From contig JAHECO010000014.1 of NCBI GenBank assembly GCA_024641705.1, positions 1-64,000 on the forward strand: a DNA stretch of 64,000 bases, in the 5' to 3' direction. A model generated the notes under the pieces. The model had not been told where the DNA came from, made no database searches, and saw only the letters and a list, made by a program, of their open reading frames with translations. The position numbers and the translations under genes are program-made. Below, piece after piece: positions 7,913 through 16,858 of the stretch (position 1 is its first letter; each line of letters starts with the position of its first letter). This DNA is from Candidatus Kryptoniota bacterium. GTDB taxonomy: Bacteria > Bacteroidota > Ignavibacteria > Kryptoniales > JAKASW01.

Positions 7913-9214
7913 ATGAGCACTCGATCAAGGGTTGACATGGTTCTCTTGTCCTCCGCATTTGTGTTGATCTTCGGCATCGAACACGCTGCCGCTCAGAGCC
8001 CTTGGACATTGGACACGGTCGTCTCCGCCGGCTCTAATTGCTTCGGCGTAACAGTGACACCTGACGGACAGAAGATCCTGGTGACGAACAAGGACACATC
8101 CAGCACCGTCACAGTACTCTCTGCCGCCGACTACTCCGTCCTCGCGACGGTCCCTATGTACGGCGACTATCCTGCCGGAATTGCGGTTGTCCCGAACGGT
8201 GTGAAGGCTCTCGTTACTTGTTCCAGTCCCAACGCCGTGCGGCTTGTCGATTTGCTGGGCGACTCCGTACTCGCTGCGTTCTACCCGCCCTGTAAGGCGA
8301 CTACGCTGTATGATATTGCCGTTACTCCGGACGGATCCACTGCCGTGATGCCGGACCTTAGCGATCAGTGCGTTCAGGAAGGAATAAGATGGTTCGACAC
8401 GTCGGGCAAGACCAGCGGTTCAACTTTCGTCTCCGTGAATACTGCGGGCGTGACCTACGGCATCGCAGCGGCCCCTGACAGCGTGACTGTCCTCGTAACC
8501 ACCAATGTCCTGACAACCGGGATAAAAATGGTGAACCTCGCAACTTCTGCCGTGCAGAACATTCCGAACGTGGGGCCGTCCTACGGCGTGGCAATCACGC
8601 ACAAGGGAGACCGTGCGGTGGTCACTTCAGACTCGGTTAAGATCATATCTCTTTCGACAAACGCAGTCACCGGAGTGGTCCCATATACGTCGAATTCCTC
8701 CTTTCACAACGTTGCCATAACGCCTGACGATAAGTTTGCCTTTGTCGTAGGTGATTTCGACGTCGCGGTGATCTCGCTCGACGGCGATTCGGTTGCGCAG
8801 ACGTTCTCCGGGACCGGCCAGAACGTCGCGATATCACCTGACGGGATGAAAGCTTACGTGACCGATAGTTACAACGGTGACCTGATGGTGTACAAGTACA
8901 ACGGAACCGGCACCGGCGTCAAGGACCCCTGGAGCGGAGCACGAGTCCCCGGGACACTGGAGCTTTCGCAGAATTATCCGAACCCGTTCAATCCCACGAC
9001 GACGATAAGCTATCAGCTGTCGGCGGTAGGCCGGGTCTCTCTGAAGGTGTATGATGTTCTCGGCAGAGAGGTGGCCACGCTCGTCGACGCCCGGCAAGCG
9101 GCAGGACGCCGTACGGTGACGTTCGATGCGCGCGCGCTTCCGAGCGGAGTGTACATTCTCCGGATCGAGGCCGGCGGGATGTCACAGGTCAGAAAGATGA
9201 TCTTGATGAAATAG
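7913..9214 (+). CDS. YVTN/YncE-type beta-propeller protein with T9SS sorting domain
   Basis: Secreted 433-residue protein. The start is supported by AGGAG 8 bases upstream. A signal peptide ends near AAAQS (residue 28). Residues about 30-330 form repeated blades of the YVTN family (GVTVTPDGQKILVTNKDTSS, DIAVTPDGSTAVMPDL, NVAISPDGMKAYVTDSYNGD). The C-terminal 80 residues are a T9SS sorting domain (LSQNYPNPFNPTTTISYQL, KVYDVLGREVATLVDA, ending KMILMK). It probably acts outside the cell as a binding or adhesion module; the ligand cannot be told. It is the third complete or partial T9SS cargo in this stretch. Confidence 0.85.
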   Translation: MSTRSRVDMVLLSSAFVLIFGIEHAAAQSPWTLDTVVSAGSNCFGVTVTPDGQKILVTNKDTSSTVTVLSAADYSVLATVPMYGDYPAGIAVVPNGVKALVTCSSPNAVRLVDLLGDSVLAAFYPPCKATTLYDIAVTPDGSTAVMPDLSDQCVQEGIRWFDTSGKTSGSTFVSVNTAGVTYGIAAAPDSVTVLVTTNVLTTGIKMVNLATSAVQNIPNVGPSYGVAITHKGDRAVVTSDSVKIISLSTNAVTGVVPYTSNSSFHNVAITPDDKFAFVVGDFDVAVISLDGDSVAQTFSGTGQNVAISPDGMKAYVTDSYNGDLMVYKYNGTGTGVKDPWSGARVPGTLELSQNYPNPFNPTTTISYQLSAVGRVSLKVYDVLGREVATLVDARQAAGRRTVTFDARALPSGVYILRIEAGGMSQVRKMILMK

Positions 9215-9476
9215 GCAAGGCCCGGCATGCTTTCGGGCGTACCTCTAAAGATCGGTGCCAAATATCCGATATAATCACTGTTGGAATATAGGTGGGCCTC
9301 GGATATTCCGGCTTTTTGCGGGAAAGCTGGCCTGAGCTTCTCCTGTACTTTGAACACAGACGGGTCTTATTCATAAGTAGTGTGGGAAATTTCTCCATGC
9401 ATTGCCTGATATTGCCGATAGGTCAATTCAACCAGCCGCCCTTCCTGCTCTCCGAATTGCTGCCGGAACATAAGCC

Positions 9477-12011
9477 GTGAAGATCGTCCCTCCGTTTAGA
9501 CCGCTCCCCGGAGACACGAGGGAAAGAGAAGATCTGGCAAAGGCGATCTACACTTTCATGTGGATCGAGATCGGTGTGCTCACGCTTATGTGGCTCTCCC
9601 TTTCGTTGATTTATCCGGGCCGGTTTGCAGGATGGTCCGCCTTCTACATACCTTCACTGGCGGCTTCGCTCTTCGGCCTCTACCTCAACGGGCGCGGCGA
9701 AGCACGACGGGCAGTTGTCGTGATCCTCGTCTCGTTCTGGATCGTGATAACTGTGTTTGCCGTGGCATATTCAAACATAATCCCTCCTAACAGCAACAGG
9801 TACGTGCTGGCGGTGGTTGCCGCCGGCTTGATGCTCGGCAAGAGGGCCGCGGTGTTGACCGCTGCGGTCTCCGGCCTGGCGGAAATCGTGTTTGTCCTTC
9901 TCATGAATGCAGGGATCATTAATTCGACTCCAGGCCATTTCTCCCTCTTCGGACTCTTCTTCCACCTGTTTGTACTTTGTCTGGCTGCCTTGCTGCCGAC
10001 ACTCGCCACGAGGAGCGTGAGGAACGCCCTGCGATCCGCCAAGGAGGAGCTGGATGAGAGACGCCGATCGGAAGAGATCGCACTCGAAAATGAAGCACGA
10101 TTCAAGGCGCTGGTCGACAACTCCCCGGATGCCATCATGATCCATCGTGACGGACGCTTTGTCCATCTGAACTCCGCATCCCTGGAAATGTTGAAGGCCA
10201 GCTGCCCCGACGAGTTCGTGGGGAAGCCGATCATGGAAATCGTTCACCCGGATTACAGGCATTTTGTCGCGACCGTGCTCGATCAGATGCGGAGAACCGG
10301 GACTTCTTCCCAAATACGCGAAGGGAAGATGCTTCGGCTGGACGGCTCGGTGGCAGACGTCGAAACCGTAAGCATGCCCGTTACCTTTGACGGCAGTCCC
10401 GCGATACAGACGATTGTAAGGGACGTAACCGACACGAAGTTGCTTCAGGAGCAAATGCGCCTGCAGGTGACGGCTCTCAACTCCGCTGCCAATGGCATAG
10501 TCATCGCTGACCGTCAGGGTACAATCCTTTGGGTGAACGCTGCCTTCGAGACTCTCACCGGCTACACGTTCACGGAAGCCGTAGGGAAGAACCCGCGCGA
10601 CCTCGTCAAATCGGGGAAACAAAAGGCTCCGTTCTACAAGGATATGTGGCAATGCATCCTTGCGGGGAATGTATGGCGCGGAGAGCTCGTGAACCGGCGA
10701 AAAGACAAAAGTCTGTACACCGAATACATGACTTTGACTCCGGTGCACGATGAACACGGCGAGGTCACTCATTTCGTCGCGGTGAAGCAGGACATAACAT
10801 CGCAGAAACTTCTCGAGGAGCAGCTCCTGCAGTCTCAGAAGCTCGAAGGGATCGGACAGCTTGCTGGGGGCGTGGCCCATGACTACAACAACATCCTGAA
10901 CGTAGTGGTCGGGTACGGCGAACTTCTGAGGCGCAAAGTGGCGAAGGACGACCCGTCCCGGCAGCCGCTCGATGCGATCGTGAGCGCGGCCAGAAGGGGA
11001 GCGGATTTGACCAGGCAGCTCCTTGCATTTGCGCGGAAAGAAATCGTCTCGCCTAGAGTGGTCAACATGAACTCTGCGGTAGATTCGATACGCAATATGC
11101 TCCAGAGGATCATTGGTGAGAACATCAGACTTGTGTTCATACCGGGCAAGGATTTGTGGAATATGATGATGGATGCGACGCAATTCGACCAGATTCTCGT
11201 AAACCTTGCGACGAACTCCAGAGACGCTATCAAGGACATCGGGGACATAACGATCAGAACAGGGAATGTGCACGTGACCGACGGATACGCCAAAGATCTG
11301 TCCGATCCGGAAGGCCGTGAATTCGTACGCGGGCTCTCGGACATCGCAAGCGGCGAGTATGTCAAGCTGACTTTCGAGGACAATGGGAAGGGCATGGATG
11401 CCGAGACTCTAAAACGCATCTTCGAACCTTTTTTCACCACGAAACCGAAGGGCCATGGAACGGGCCTCGGCCTTTCCACCGTTTACGGAATAGTCAAACA
11501 GAACGCCGGCGCGATAAATGCTGCGAGTGAATTCGGCAAGGGATCCTCATTCTGCATATACCTCCCGCGCTTCGTCGGCGATGCCCCCGAACCGGATGAA
11601 GAACTCCCGGACGAATCCCTCAAGGGCACAGAGACAATTCTGGTTGTGGAGGACCAGGCGGATCTACTCAATCTTGCCAAGACTTCACTCGAGGAATACG
11701 GTTATAACGTAATGACCTCCCTCGATCCGGCGGACGCGGAGCTGCTGTCAGAAGCATACGCGGGTGAAATCCACTTACTTCTATCCGACATCATAATGCC
11801 GAAGTTGGGAGGAAGGGAACTCAGCCGGCGAATTACCGAAGGCAGGCCCGGGATGAGAACCCTGTACATGTCGGGGTACGGGTCCAAGGCGTTCGACTCC
11901 GACAACGGCCCCGAGAAGGAGTATGAGTTCATCCAGAAGCCCTTCAGTCTCCAGGAACTTGCCAGGAAGATACGCGAGGTTCTGTCGGCGGCGGACGGGA
12001 AGCCTCGGTAA
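9477..12011 (+). CDS. Membrane hybrid histidine kinase (PAS-PAS-HisKA-HATPase-REC)
   Basis: This 844-residue hybrid sensor kinase starts at GTG 9477. Residues about 20-180 contain five to six membrane helices of a MASE-like input region, followed by a short coiled linker. PAS domains lie at about 200-320 and 325-445. HisKA carries GQLAGGVAHDYNNILN with His468. The HATPase has NLATNSRDA, FEDNGKGMD and GTGLGLSTVYGIV. A C-terminal receiver begins near 720 (ETILVVEDQADLL) with phosphoacceptor Asp771 in LLLSDIIMPKLGG. Such proteins often relay phosphate onward, but no partner is adjacent. The signal is unknown, and the start lacks a strong ribosome-binding site. Confidence 0.88.
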   Translation: MKIVPPFRPLPGDTREREDLAKAIYTFMWIEIGVLTLMWLSLSLIYPGRFAGWSAFYIPSLAASLFGLYLNGRGEARRAVVVILVSFWIVITVFAVAYSNIIPPNSNRYVLAVVAAGLMLGKRAAVLTAAVSGLAEIVFVLLMNAGIINSTPGHFSLFGLFFHLFVLCLAALLPTLATRSVRNALRSAKEELDERRRSEEIALENEARFKALVDNSPDAIMIHRDGRFVHLNSASLEMLKASCPDEFVGKPIMEIVHPDYRHFVATVLDQMRRTGTSSQIREGKMLRLDGSVADVETVSMPVTFDGSPAIQTIVRDVTDTKLLQEQMRLQVTALNSAANGIVIADRQGTILWVNAAFETLTGYTFTEAVGKNPRDLVKSGKQKAPFYKDMWQCILAGNVWRGELVNRRKDKSLYTEYMTLTPVHDEHGEVTHFVAVKQDITSQKLLEEQLLQSQKLEGIGQLAGGVAHDYNNILNVVVGYGELLRRKVAKDDPSRQPLDAIVSAARRGADLTRQLLAFARKEIVSPRVVNMNSAVDSIRNMLQRIIGENIRLVFIPGKDLWNMMMDATQFDQILVNLATNSRDAIKDIGDITIRTGNVHVTDGYAKDLSDPEGREFVRGLSDIASGEYVKLTFEDNGKGMDAETLKRIFEPFFTTKPKGHGTGLGLSTVYGIVKQNAGAINAASEFGKGSSFCIYLPRFVGDAPEPDEELPDESLKGTETILVVEDQADLLNLAKTSLEEYGYNVMTSLDPADAELLSEAYAGEIHLLLSDIIMPKLGGRELSRRITEGRPGMRTLYMSGYGSKAFDSDNGPEKEYEFIQKPFSLQELARKIREVLSAADGKPR

Positions 12012-12221
12012 CGATTTCTTCCCGGAAGTGTTACGCTTGCGTGACGCCCGCCGCACAGATCCCTGAGGCATGGAGCCTCACGCGAGTATTTGGCGGTCGC
12101 CCGCGGCATAATTGTTGTCCTGAACTGTCAGAAAGTATAGTCGCGTGAGTTTGAAAACAAAGAATCGGTCGTTTGCTAGAATGTCATATAAAGAGTTCTC
12201 GTCCATCAAACCTACAGGTCT

Positions 12222-12560
12222 ATGAAGATTCCTAACCTCCCCGGCATCAGACCTTTCTGGAACCCGTACCTCAAGACGGTCGACGGCAACGCACCTTTTG
12301 CAGGAACCAGCTTCACCGACTGGCAGGTCGTCCTGTCGAGGGACAAACAGGTTCTCGAAGTGAAACAGATGAGCATTGACATGCCGAATACCAGGCTGAA
12401 GCCCGTCTATTCGACGAATGGTGACCTCACCATAGTGATTCTTGCGGAGTCAAAGAAGGCTGCGGAAGGGAGAGGTCAACGCATCGCCGCCCGCATTGCC
12501 GACGCAGGACTCTGGGGCCTCGATTTTCTAGATCTGGTCGACCTCGATTTCGACAAGTAG
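12222..12560 (+). CDS. Small conserved-looking hypothetical protein
   Basis: The 112-residue soluble protein beginning MKIPNLPGIRPFWNPYLKTV has no signal peptide or membrane segment. The reading frame looks like a real gene: mixed hydrophobic/charged pattern, a DLVDLDF acidic tail, and GC-rich third positions like its neighbours. I do not recognise a family. It stands alone between two hybrid histidine kinases, 210 bases after the first, with no obvious Shine-Dalgarno. A signalling-related role is possible only by location. Confidence 0.5.
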   Translation: MKIPNLPGIRPFWNPYLKTVDGNAPFAGTSFTDWQVVLSRDKQVLEVKQMSIDMPNTRLKPVYSTNGDLTIVILAESKKAAEGRGQRIAARIADAGLWGLDFLDLVDLDFDK

Positions 12561-12958
12561 TTTTGATTACTCTTCGTTGATTCGCTACGTACCCGCAGAT
12601 CAGCCATCACGTTGAAAACATCAACACATCGGGAATTCTATCTCACGACAATCAGTTATCCGGGTGCACAGACTGCCTATGCAGAGACACTGGTCGCGGA
12701 CGCTTGCCATTCTCTTTTTGAACCGACTTGCCGAAGAAGTGATATGAGGAGGCAGCAACACTGGAGTTGTAAGGTTCGGGGAGCAAGGCTTTCCAGCAGA
12801 ATCTCTTCTCGTGGCCGGATGCATCCGGTCAGCGAATCACTCTCAGTATGCAGCCTATTGAAATGACTTGTGCGAGAAGCGGCGACAGTGTTAGAACTAG
12901 CCATCGTTCTATGGCCGCATGCGGCTGACACCTGTCCGGATTACGAAATTCAGGAGCA
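12561..12958. other. Intergenic region, no gene seen
   Basis: These roughly 400 bases lie between the small hypothetical protein and the second hybrid kinase. Short open frames on both strands have no protein-like composition or start signals. No RNA gene, terminator or repeat was recognised. Confidence 0.4.
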
Positions 12959-15319
12959 GTGATGCAGGAGACCGGGAGCACGACCATCAAGATAATTCAT
13001 ATAGAGAATGACCCTTCTGACGCGGAACTTGTCCGCACGACGCTTGAGGATGCGGGCCTGACTTGCCATCTGACGGTGGTGAAATCCCGGCGCGAATTCG
13101 CCGATGCCGCCAGGACAAACAAATTTGATCTTATACTTTCTGATTTCTCCCTCCCCTCATTCGACGGAGCCGAAGCGTTCAGGATCACGCGCAACGTCTC
13201 GCCCGAGACCCCGTTCATTTTCGTATCGGGTACTGCCGGAGAAGACGCTGCGATCCAGTGCCTCTTAGACGGCGCAGCAGATTATGTACTCAAGTCCAAG
13301 CTGACAAGACTGGTCCCCGCCGTCGGAAGGGCCCTTCGCGAAGCGGATGAAAAGAGGAAGCTGGGACTCGCCGAGAAGCTTCGTGAGACGGCACTTGAGG
13401 ACCTCAGGAACAGTGAGGCGAGGTTCAGGGGAGTGCTCGAGTGTGCCCCTGATGCTGCCATCATGGTTGACTCGGGAGGTAAGATAGCTTTTGCGAATCA
13501 ACGCGCCGAAGCCCTCTTCGGTTACGGCAAGGATGAGTTGATCGGGAAACCGCTCCATGTCCTGCTCCCCGAGCGGTACCGAAGGATCCACGAAAAGCAC
13601 GTCTCCGAGTTCAACAGTCTACCGCACGCCCGCGAGCTGGGAGCAGGCGTCGATCTTTACGGGCGGCGAAGCGATGGGACTGAGTTTCCGGCGGACATAA
13701 TGCTTTCCCCCCTCAACATGGACGAAGGGATGTGGGTCCTGGCTATGATCCGGGACGTCACGGTGGCAAAGAAGGCCGAAGAATCTCTGCGTCGTTCCGA
13801 AGAACGCTATAAGAGGCTGGTCGACAGCGCCCGCGATGCAATCTACACGATGTCTGCGGAGGGCGTCCTTCTGACTCTCAATCCGGCGTTCGAGACATTG
13901 ACCGGGTGGGGAATAGAAGAATGGATCGGAAAGAGCTTCACGGGGTTGATTCACCCGGACGACAGGGAGAATGCCGTCAATTCCGTAAGGGCGACACTGG
14001 ACAAGGGCGAGGAAAAAGTCACGCAATACAGGGTCCTGAAGAAATCCGGCGGGTATGCGGTCGGCGAATTCAGCACAACGCGGTTCCGCCTTGAGGACGG
14101 GACCGTAGGGTTGCTGGGCATCGCCAGAGACGTGACTGCGCAGATTGCCATGGAGGAGCAACTGCGTCAGGCTCAGAAGATGGAAAGCGTCGGTACACTC
14201 GCCGGCGGGATCGCACACGACTTCAACAACATTCTCGGGATAATATTGGGCTATGCGACCCTGACAATCCGGTCCGTGAAAGAGGACAAAGCCCTGACGA
14301 GAAACCTGCAGTCTATCGAATCTGCCGCGCAGCGGGGAGTCGGTCTTGTCCGCCAGCTCCTGATGTTTGCCAGGAAGCAGGAACGCAGTCTACAGATGGT
14401 TGTGATCAACGACCTCGTGGCCGACTTACAGGAAATGATCAGCGAGACGTTTCCACGAGTAATCTCGGTCAGGTTAAAGCTTGCCAAGGAGGACCTGCTC
14501 GTATACGGAGACCAGACAGAAATCCACCAGGCCGTTTTGAACCTGTGCGTGAACGCCAGGGATGCCATGATGGATCGCCCCGACGGATCGTTGTCAGGCG
14601 GAACTCTGACGATTAGTACTGCCCTGGAAAAGGGGAGCGATGTCAGGCGACGGCACTCGTCCGCACTGGATGAGGACTACGTCAGCATTTCCGTGTCTGA
14701 TACCGGCGTCGGCATGGACGAATCCACTCAAGCCCGGATATTTGAGCCTTTCTTTACCACCAAGGAAAGGGGAAAAGGAACCGGCCTGGGCCTGTCGACG
14801 GTCTATGGGATAGTCAGCGCCCAAAATGGGATTATCGAAGTTGAGAGCGAATATGGATCGGGAACCAGCTTCAAGATATTCCTCCCGGCGCGCAAGTCTG
14901 CCGACGTTGCCTCTGATACCTTTCAAGCTCAGCCTCCGGATTCGCTTGACGGGAAAGAGACGGTGCTCGTCGTTGAGGATGAAGCAGGCTTGCGCGATCT
15001 GCTCTACGACATACTTGCCGGCCGCGGCTACAAAGTTCTCACGGCCGAGGACGGCCAACGGGCGCTAGCCACCTTCCTGGACAACAAAGGCATCGACCTC
15101 GTTGTCTCGGACATCGGGCTCCCGAAAGTCGGCGGTCTGGACCTCTTCCAGGCGGTGAAGAAGATCAATCCGGATGTGAAAGTGATACTGGTAAGCGGGT
15201 TCGTGGATGAAGCCGAAAAACAGAATATGATCAGGAAAGGGGTAAACAAGTTCATTCAGAAACCATACCACCCGGTCGAGGTCCTCAGCAGGATCAGGGA
15301 AGTGCTGAATAACGGTTAG
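12959..15319 (+). CDS. Soluble hybrid histidine kinase (REC-PAS-PAS-HisKA-HATPase-REC)
   Basis: This 786-residue kinase begins GTG-ATG (12959/12962), with GGAG upstream. It lacks membrane helices. An N-terminal receiver (about 10-125) has IIHIENDPSDAEL and LILSDFSLPSFDG. Two PAS domains follow (about 150-275 and 285-405). HisKA carries TLAGGIAHDFNNILG with His420, and the HATPase has NLCVNARDAM, DTGVGMD and GTGLGLSTVYGI. A C-terminal receiver (about 665-785) has VLVVEDEAGLRD and DLVVSDIGLPKVGG. Receivers at both ends suggest a relay hub that takes phosphate from one kinase and passes it on. The PAS-to-receiver half is organised like the kinase at 9477, and the two may share ancestry. Confidence 0.88.
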   Translation: MMQETGSTTIKIIHIENDPSDAELVRTTLEDAGLTCHLTVVKSRREFADAARTNKFDLILSDFSLPSFDGAEAFRITRNVSPETPFIFVSGTAGEDAAIQCLLDGAADYVLKSKLTRLVPAVGRALREADEKRKLGLAEKLRETALEDLRNSEARFRGVLECAPDAAIMVDSGGKIAFANQRAEALFGYGKDELIGKPLHVLLPERYRRIHEKHVSEFNSLPHARELGAGVDLYGRRSDGTEFPADIMLSPLNMDEGMWVLAMIRDVTVAKKAEESLRRSEERYKRLVDSARDAIYTMSAEGVLLTLNPAFETLTGWGIEEWIGKSFTGLIHPDDRENAVNSVRATLDKGEEKVTQYRVLKKSGGYAVGEFSTTRFRLEDGTVGLLGIARDVTAQIAMEEQLRQAQKMESVGTLAGGIAHDFNNILGIILGYATLTIRSVKEDKALTRNLQSIESAAQRGVGLVRQLLMFARKQERSLQMVVINDLVADLQEMISETFPRVISVRLKLAKEDLLVYGDQTEIHQAVLNLCVNARDAMMDRPDGSLSGGTLTISTALEKGSDVRRRHSSALDEDYVSISVSDTGVGMDESTQARIFEPFFTTKERGKGTGLGLSTVYGIVSAQNGIIEVESEYGSGTSFKIFLPARKSADVASDTFQAQPPDSLDGKETVLVVEDEAGLRDLLYDILAGRGYKVLTAEDGQRALATFLDNKGIDLVVSDIGLPKVGGLDLFQAVKKINPDVKVILVSGFVDEAEKQNMIRKGVNKFIQKPYHPVEVLSRIREVLNNG

Positions 15320-15408
15320 ACTCGGTGCCTCAGGCCCGAAGACACAAGCGGCAGCGTGTCTGAACGCCTGGTTTGATTCTGCAGCCGTCCTCAGGTAAAT
15401 TTGTAAGG

Positions 15409-15798
15409 ATGCCCTTACACACCAGACACTTTGAACTCGAGGAAGCCCGCTCGCTGCTCAAATCCATTCACCCCGATCTCTCCAGGCTCGTTGAGCTGAA
15501 ACGCAAGCTCAACTCAAAGAACTACGATGTCTACCGGCATCAGTACTTCGGAGGGGCAGGGCCGAACGGAACGGGGCAGTACCCGCCGGAACTGGATGAA
15601 CTAGTGACGGTTGTCAGATCGATGGCGGAGAAGGGAATACTCGTGAAAGGGCTCGATGATGGGTTGATCGATTTCCCGCATATCAAAAGTAATGGGGAAG
15701 AGGTCTACCTTTACTACAAACTTGGCGAGGAGGACATACTTTTCTGGCACCCGGTACAATCGGGCTTCGCCGGAAGAAGGAGCACAAATCAACTCTAA
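15409..15798 (+). CDS. DUF2203 family protein
   Basis: A cytoplasmic protein of 129 residues from ATG 15409, preferred over the upstream TTG 15373 because the family normally begins close to the F-x-L-x-E-A motif (RHFELEEARSLLKSIHPDL). The C-terminal half has the family signature GLIDFPHIKSNGEEVYLYYK and then LGEEDILFWHPVQSGFAGR. The biochemical function of DUF2203 is unknown. It is 11 bases upstream of proline dehydrogenase on the same strand and may be co-transcribed. Confidence 0.75.
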   Translation: MPLHTRHFELEEARSLLKSIHPDLSRLVELKRKLNSKNYDVYRHQYFGGAGPNGTGQYPPELDELVTVVRSMAEKGILVKGLDDGLIDFPHIKSNGEEVYLYYKLGEEDILFWHPVQSGFAGRRSTNQL

Positions 15799-15809
15799 CC
15801 GGAGAAATA

Positions 15810-16712
15810 ATGAACCCGCTGAACAATTTGATTGTATCAACGCTTCATCTCTTCCCAAAAGGATTCGTGAAGCGGTTCGCGATGCGATACATAGCAGGCG
15901 AACAGATCGAAGATGCCAACAGACTCGTCGGAGAGCTCAACTTGAAGAAGATGCTTGCGACTATCGACGTACTCGGAGAAAACGTGAACACGAGAGAAGA
16001 GGCGATCGTGTCCTCCGACGCGGCCGTCGCAGTCCTTCGAATGATCGACAAGAACAAACTGAACGCCAACCTTTCCATCAAGCTTACGCAGTTCGGTCTG
16101 AACATCGACAAAGACTTTTGCTTTGACAACGTGAATAAGGTCATGGAGACGGCACGAAGTTTCGGAAACTTTGTCCGCATCGACATGGAAGATTCCAGCG
16201 TCACATCCGCCACGCTGGCTATCTACGAACGTTTTCGCGCTGCAGGATTCGACAACACCGGCATCGTTATACAGGCGTATATGCGGAGGAGCGCGGAAGA
16301 TGTCAAACGCCTCGTCGAAATGAAAGCGAGTGTGAGGATCTGTAAAGGTATTTACATCGAACCGGAAGCCATTGCATTCAAGGGGCGCGACGAGATCCGG
16401 CGCAATTACATCGGACTCCTGCGGATGCTTATCGAGGGGAAGTGCCGGGTCGGTATCGCCACACACGACGACTTCCTTATAAGGGCCGCATACGACATAA
16501 TCAATCAGGACCACGTGACGCGCGACGATTACGAGTTCCAGATGCTGTACGGAGTCCGCTCCGACCTGCGCGACAAGGTCGTCGCAGATGGGCACAGGCT
16601 CCGCGTGTACGTCCCGTTCGGAAAGCATTGGTACGCGTACTCGATGAGGAGGTTCAAGGAGAACCCCCAGGTCGCAGGGTACGTTTTGAAGTCGGTGCTT
16701 ACGGGGAGATAA
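15810..16712 (+). CDS. Proline dehydrogenase (monofunctional)
   Basis: FAD enzyme of about 300 residues that oxidises proline to pyrroline-5-carboxylate and passes electrons to quinone. The length fits the stand-alone PRODH rather than the large PutA fusion. Family motifs: LSIKLTQFGLNID, VRIDMEDSS, VRICKGIYIEP, the active-site segment YEFQMLYGVRSDLRD, and RVYVPFGKHWYAYSMRR near the C-terminus. ATG 15810 follows a GGAG at 15801-15804. No pyrroline-5-carboxylate dehydrogenase lies nearby, so the second step must be encoded elsewhere. Confidence 0.9.
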   Translation: MNPLNNLIVSTLHLFPKGFVKRFAMRYIAGEQIEDANRLVGELNLKKMLATIDVLGENVNTREEAIVSSDAAVAVLRMIDKNKLNANLSIKLTQFGLNIDKDFCFDNVNKVMETARSFGNFVRIDMEDSSVTSATLAIYERFRAAGFDNTGIVIQAYMRRSAEDVKRLVEMKASVRICKGIYIEPEAIAFKGRDEIRRNYIGLLRMLIEGKCRVGIATHDDFLIRAAYDIINQDHVTRDDYEFQMLYGVRSDLRDKVVADGHRLRVYVPFGKHWYAYSMRRFKENPQVAGYVLKSVLTGR

Positions 16713-16717
16713 GGCTG

Positions 16718-16787
16718 AAACCTTGTCAAGGTTGAAAGCGAGGGAGTACCTCGTACGTCCGGGATTTACCGAACCCTGACAAGGTTT
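16718..16787. repeat. 16-base inverted repeat downstream of proline dehydrogenase
   Basis: AAACCTTGTCAAGGTT (16718-16733) is complementary to AACCCTGACAAGGTTT (16772-16787) with one mismatch, enclosing 38 bases. The left arm is also nearly self-palindromic (AACCTTG-T-CAAGGTT). No T-run follows, so it is not a classical terminator. It resembles a REP-like intergenic palindrome. Confidence 0.5.
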
Positions 16788-16858
16788 ACCAGCCGCGGGT
16801 GTTTCATTTTTCCCGCGCTTACGGTTAGATTTATGGGAGGAGCAGGTCAGAGAACTCG

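Noticed and set aside
9771-11273. Long 500-codon open frame on the minus strand within the first hybrid kinase
   Set aside because: It is fully antisense to a clear multidomain kinase and its translation shows no domain. It is a side effect of GC-rich third positions.
12612-12931. Short open frames between the small hypothetical protein and the second hybrid kinase
   Set aside because: Composition is not protein-like, there are no start signals, and frames on both strands overlap each other.
16718-16787. Inverted repeat as terminator of proline dehydrogenase
   Set aside because: The stem is long but no T-run follows, so it is listed as a repeat, not a terminator.
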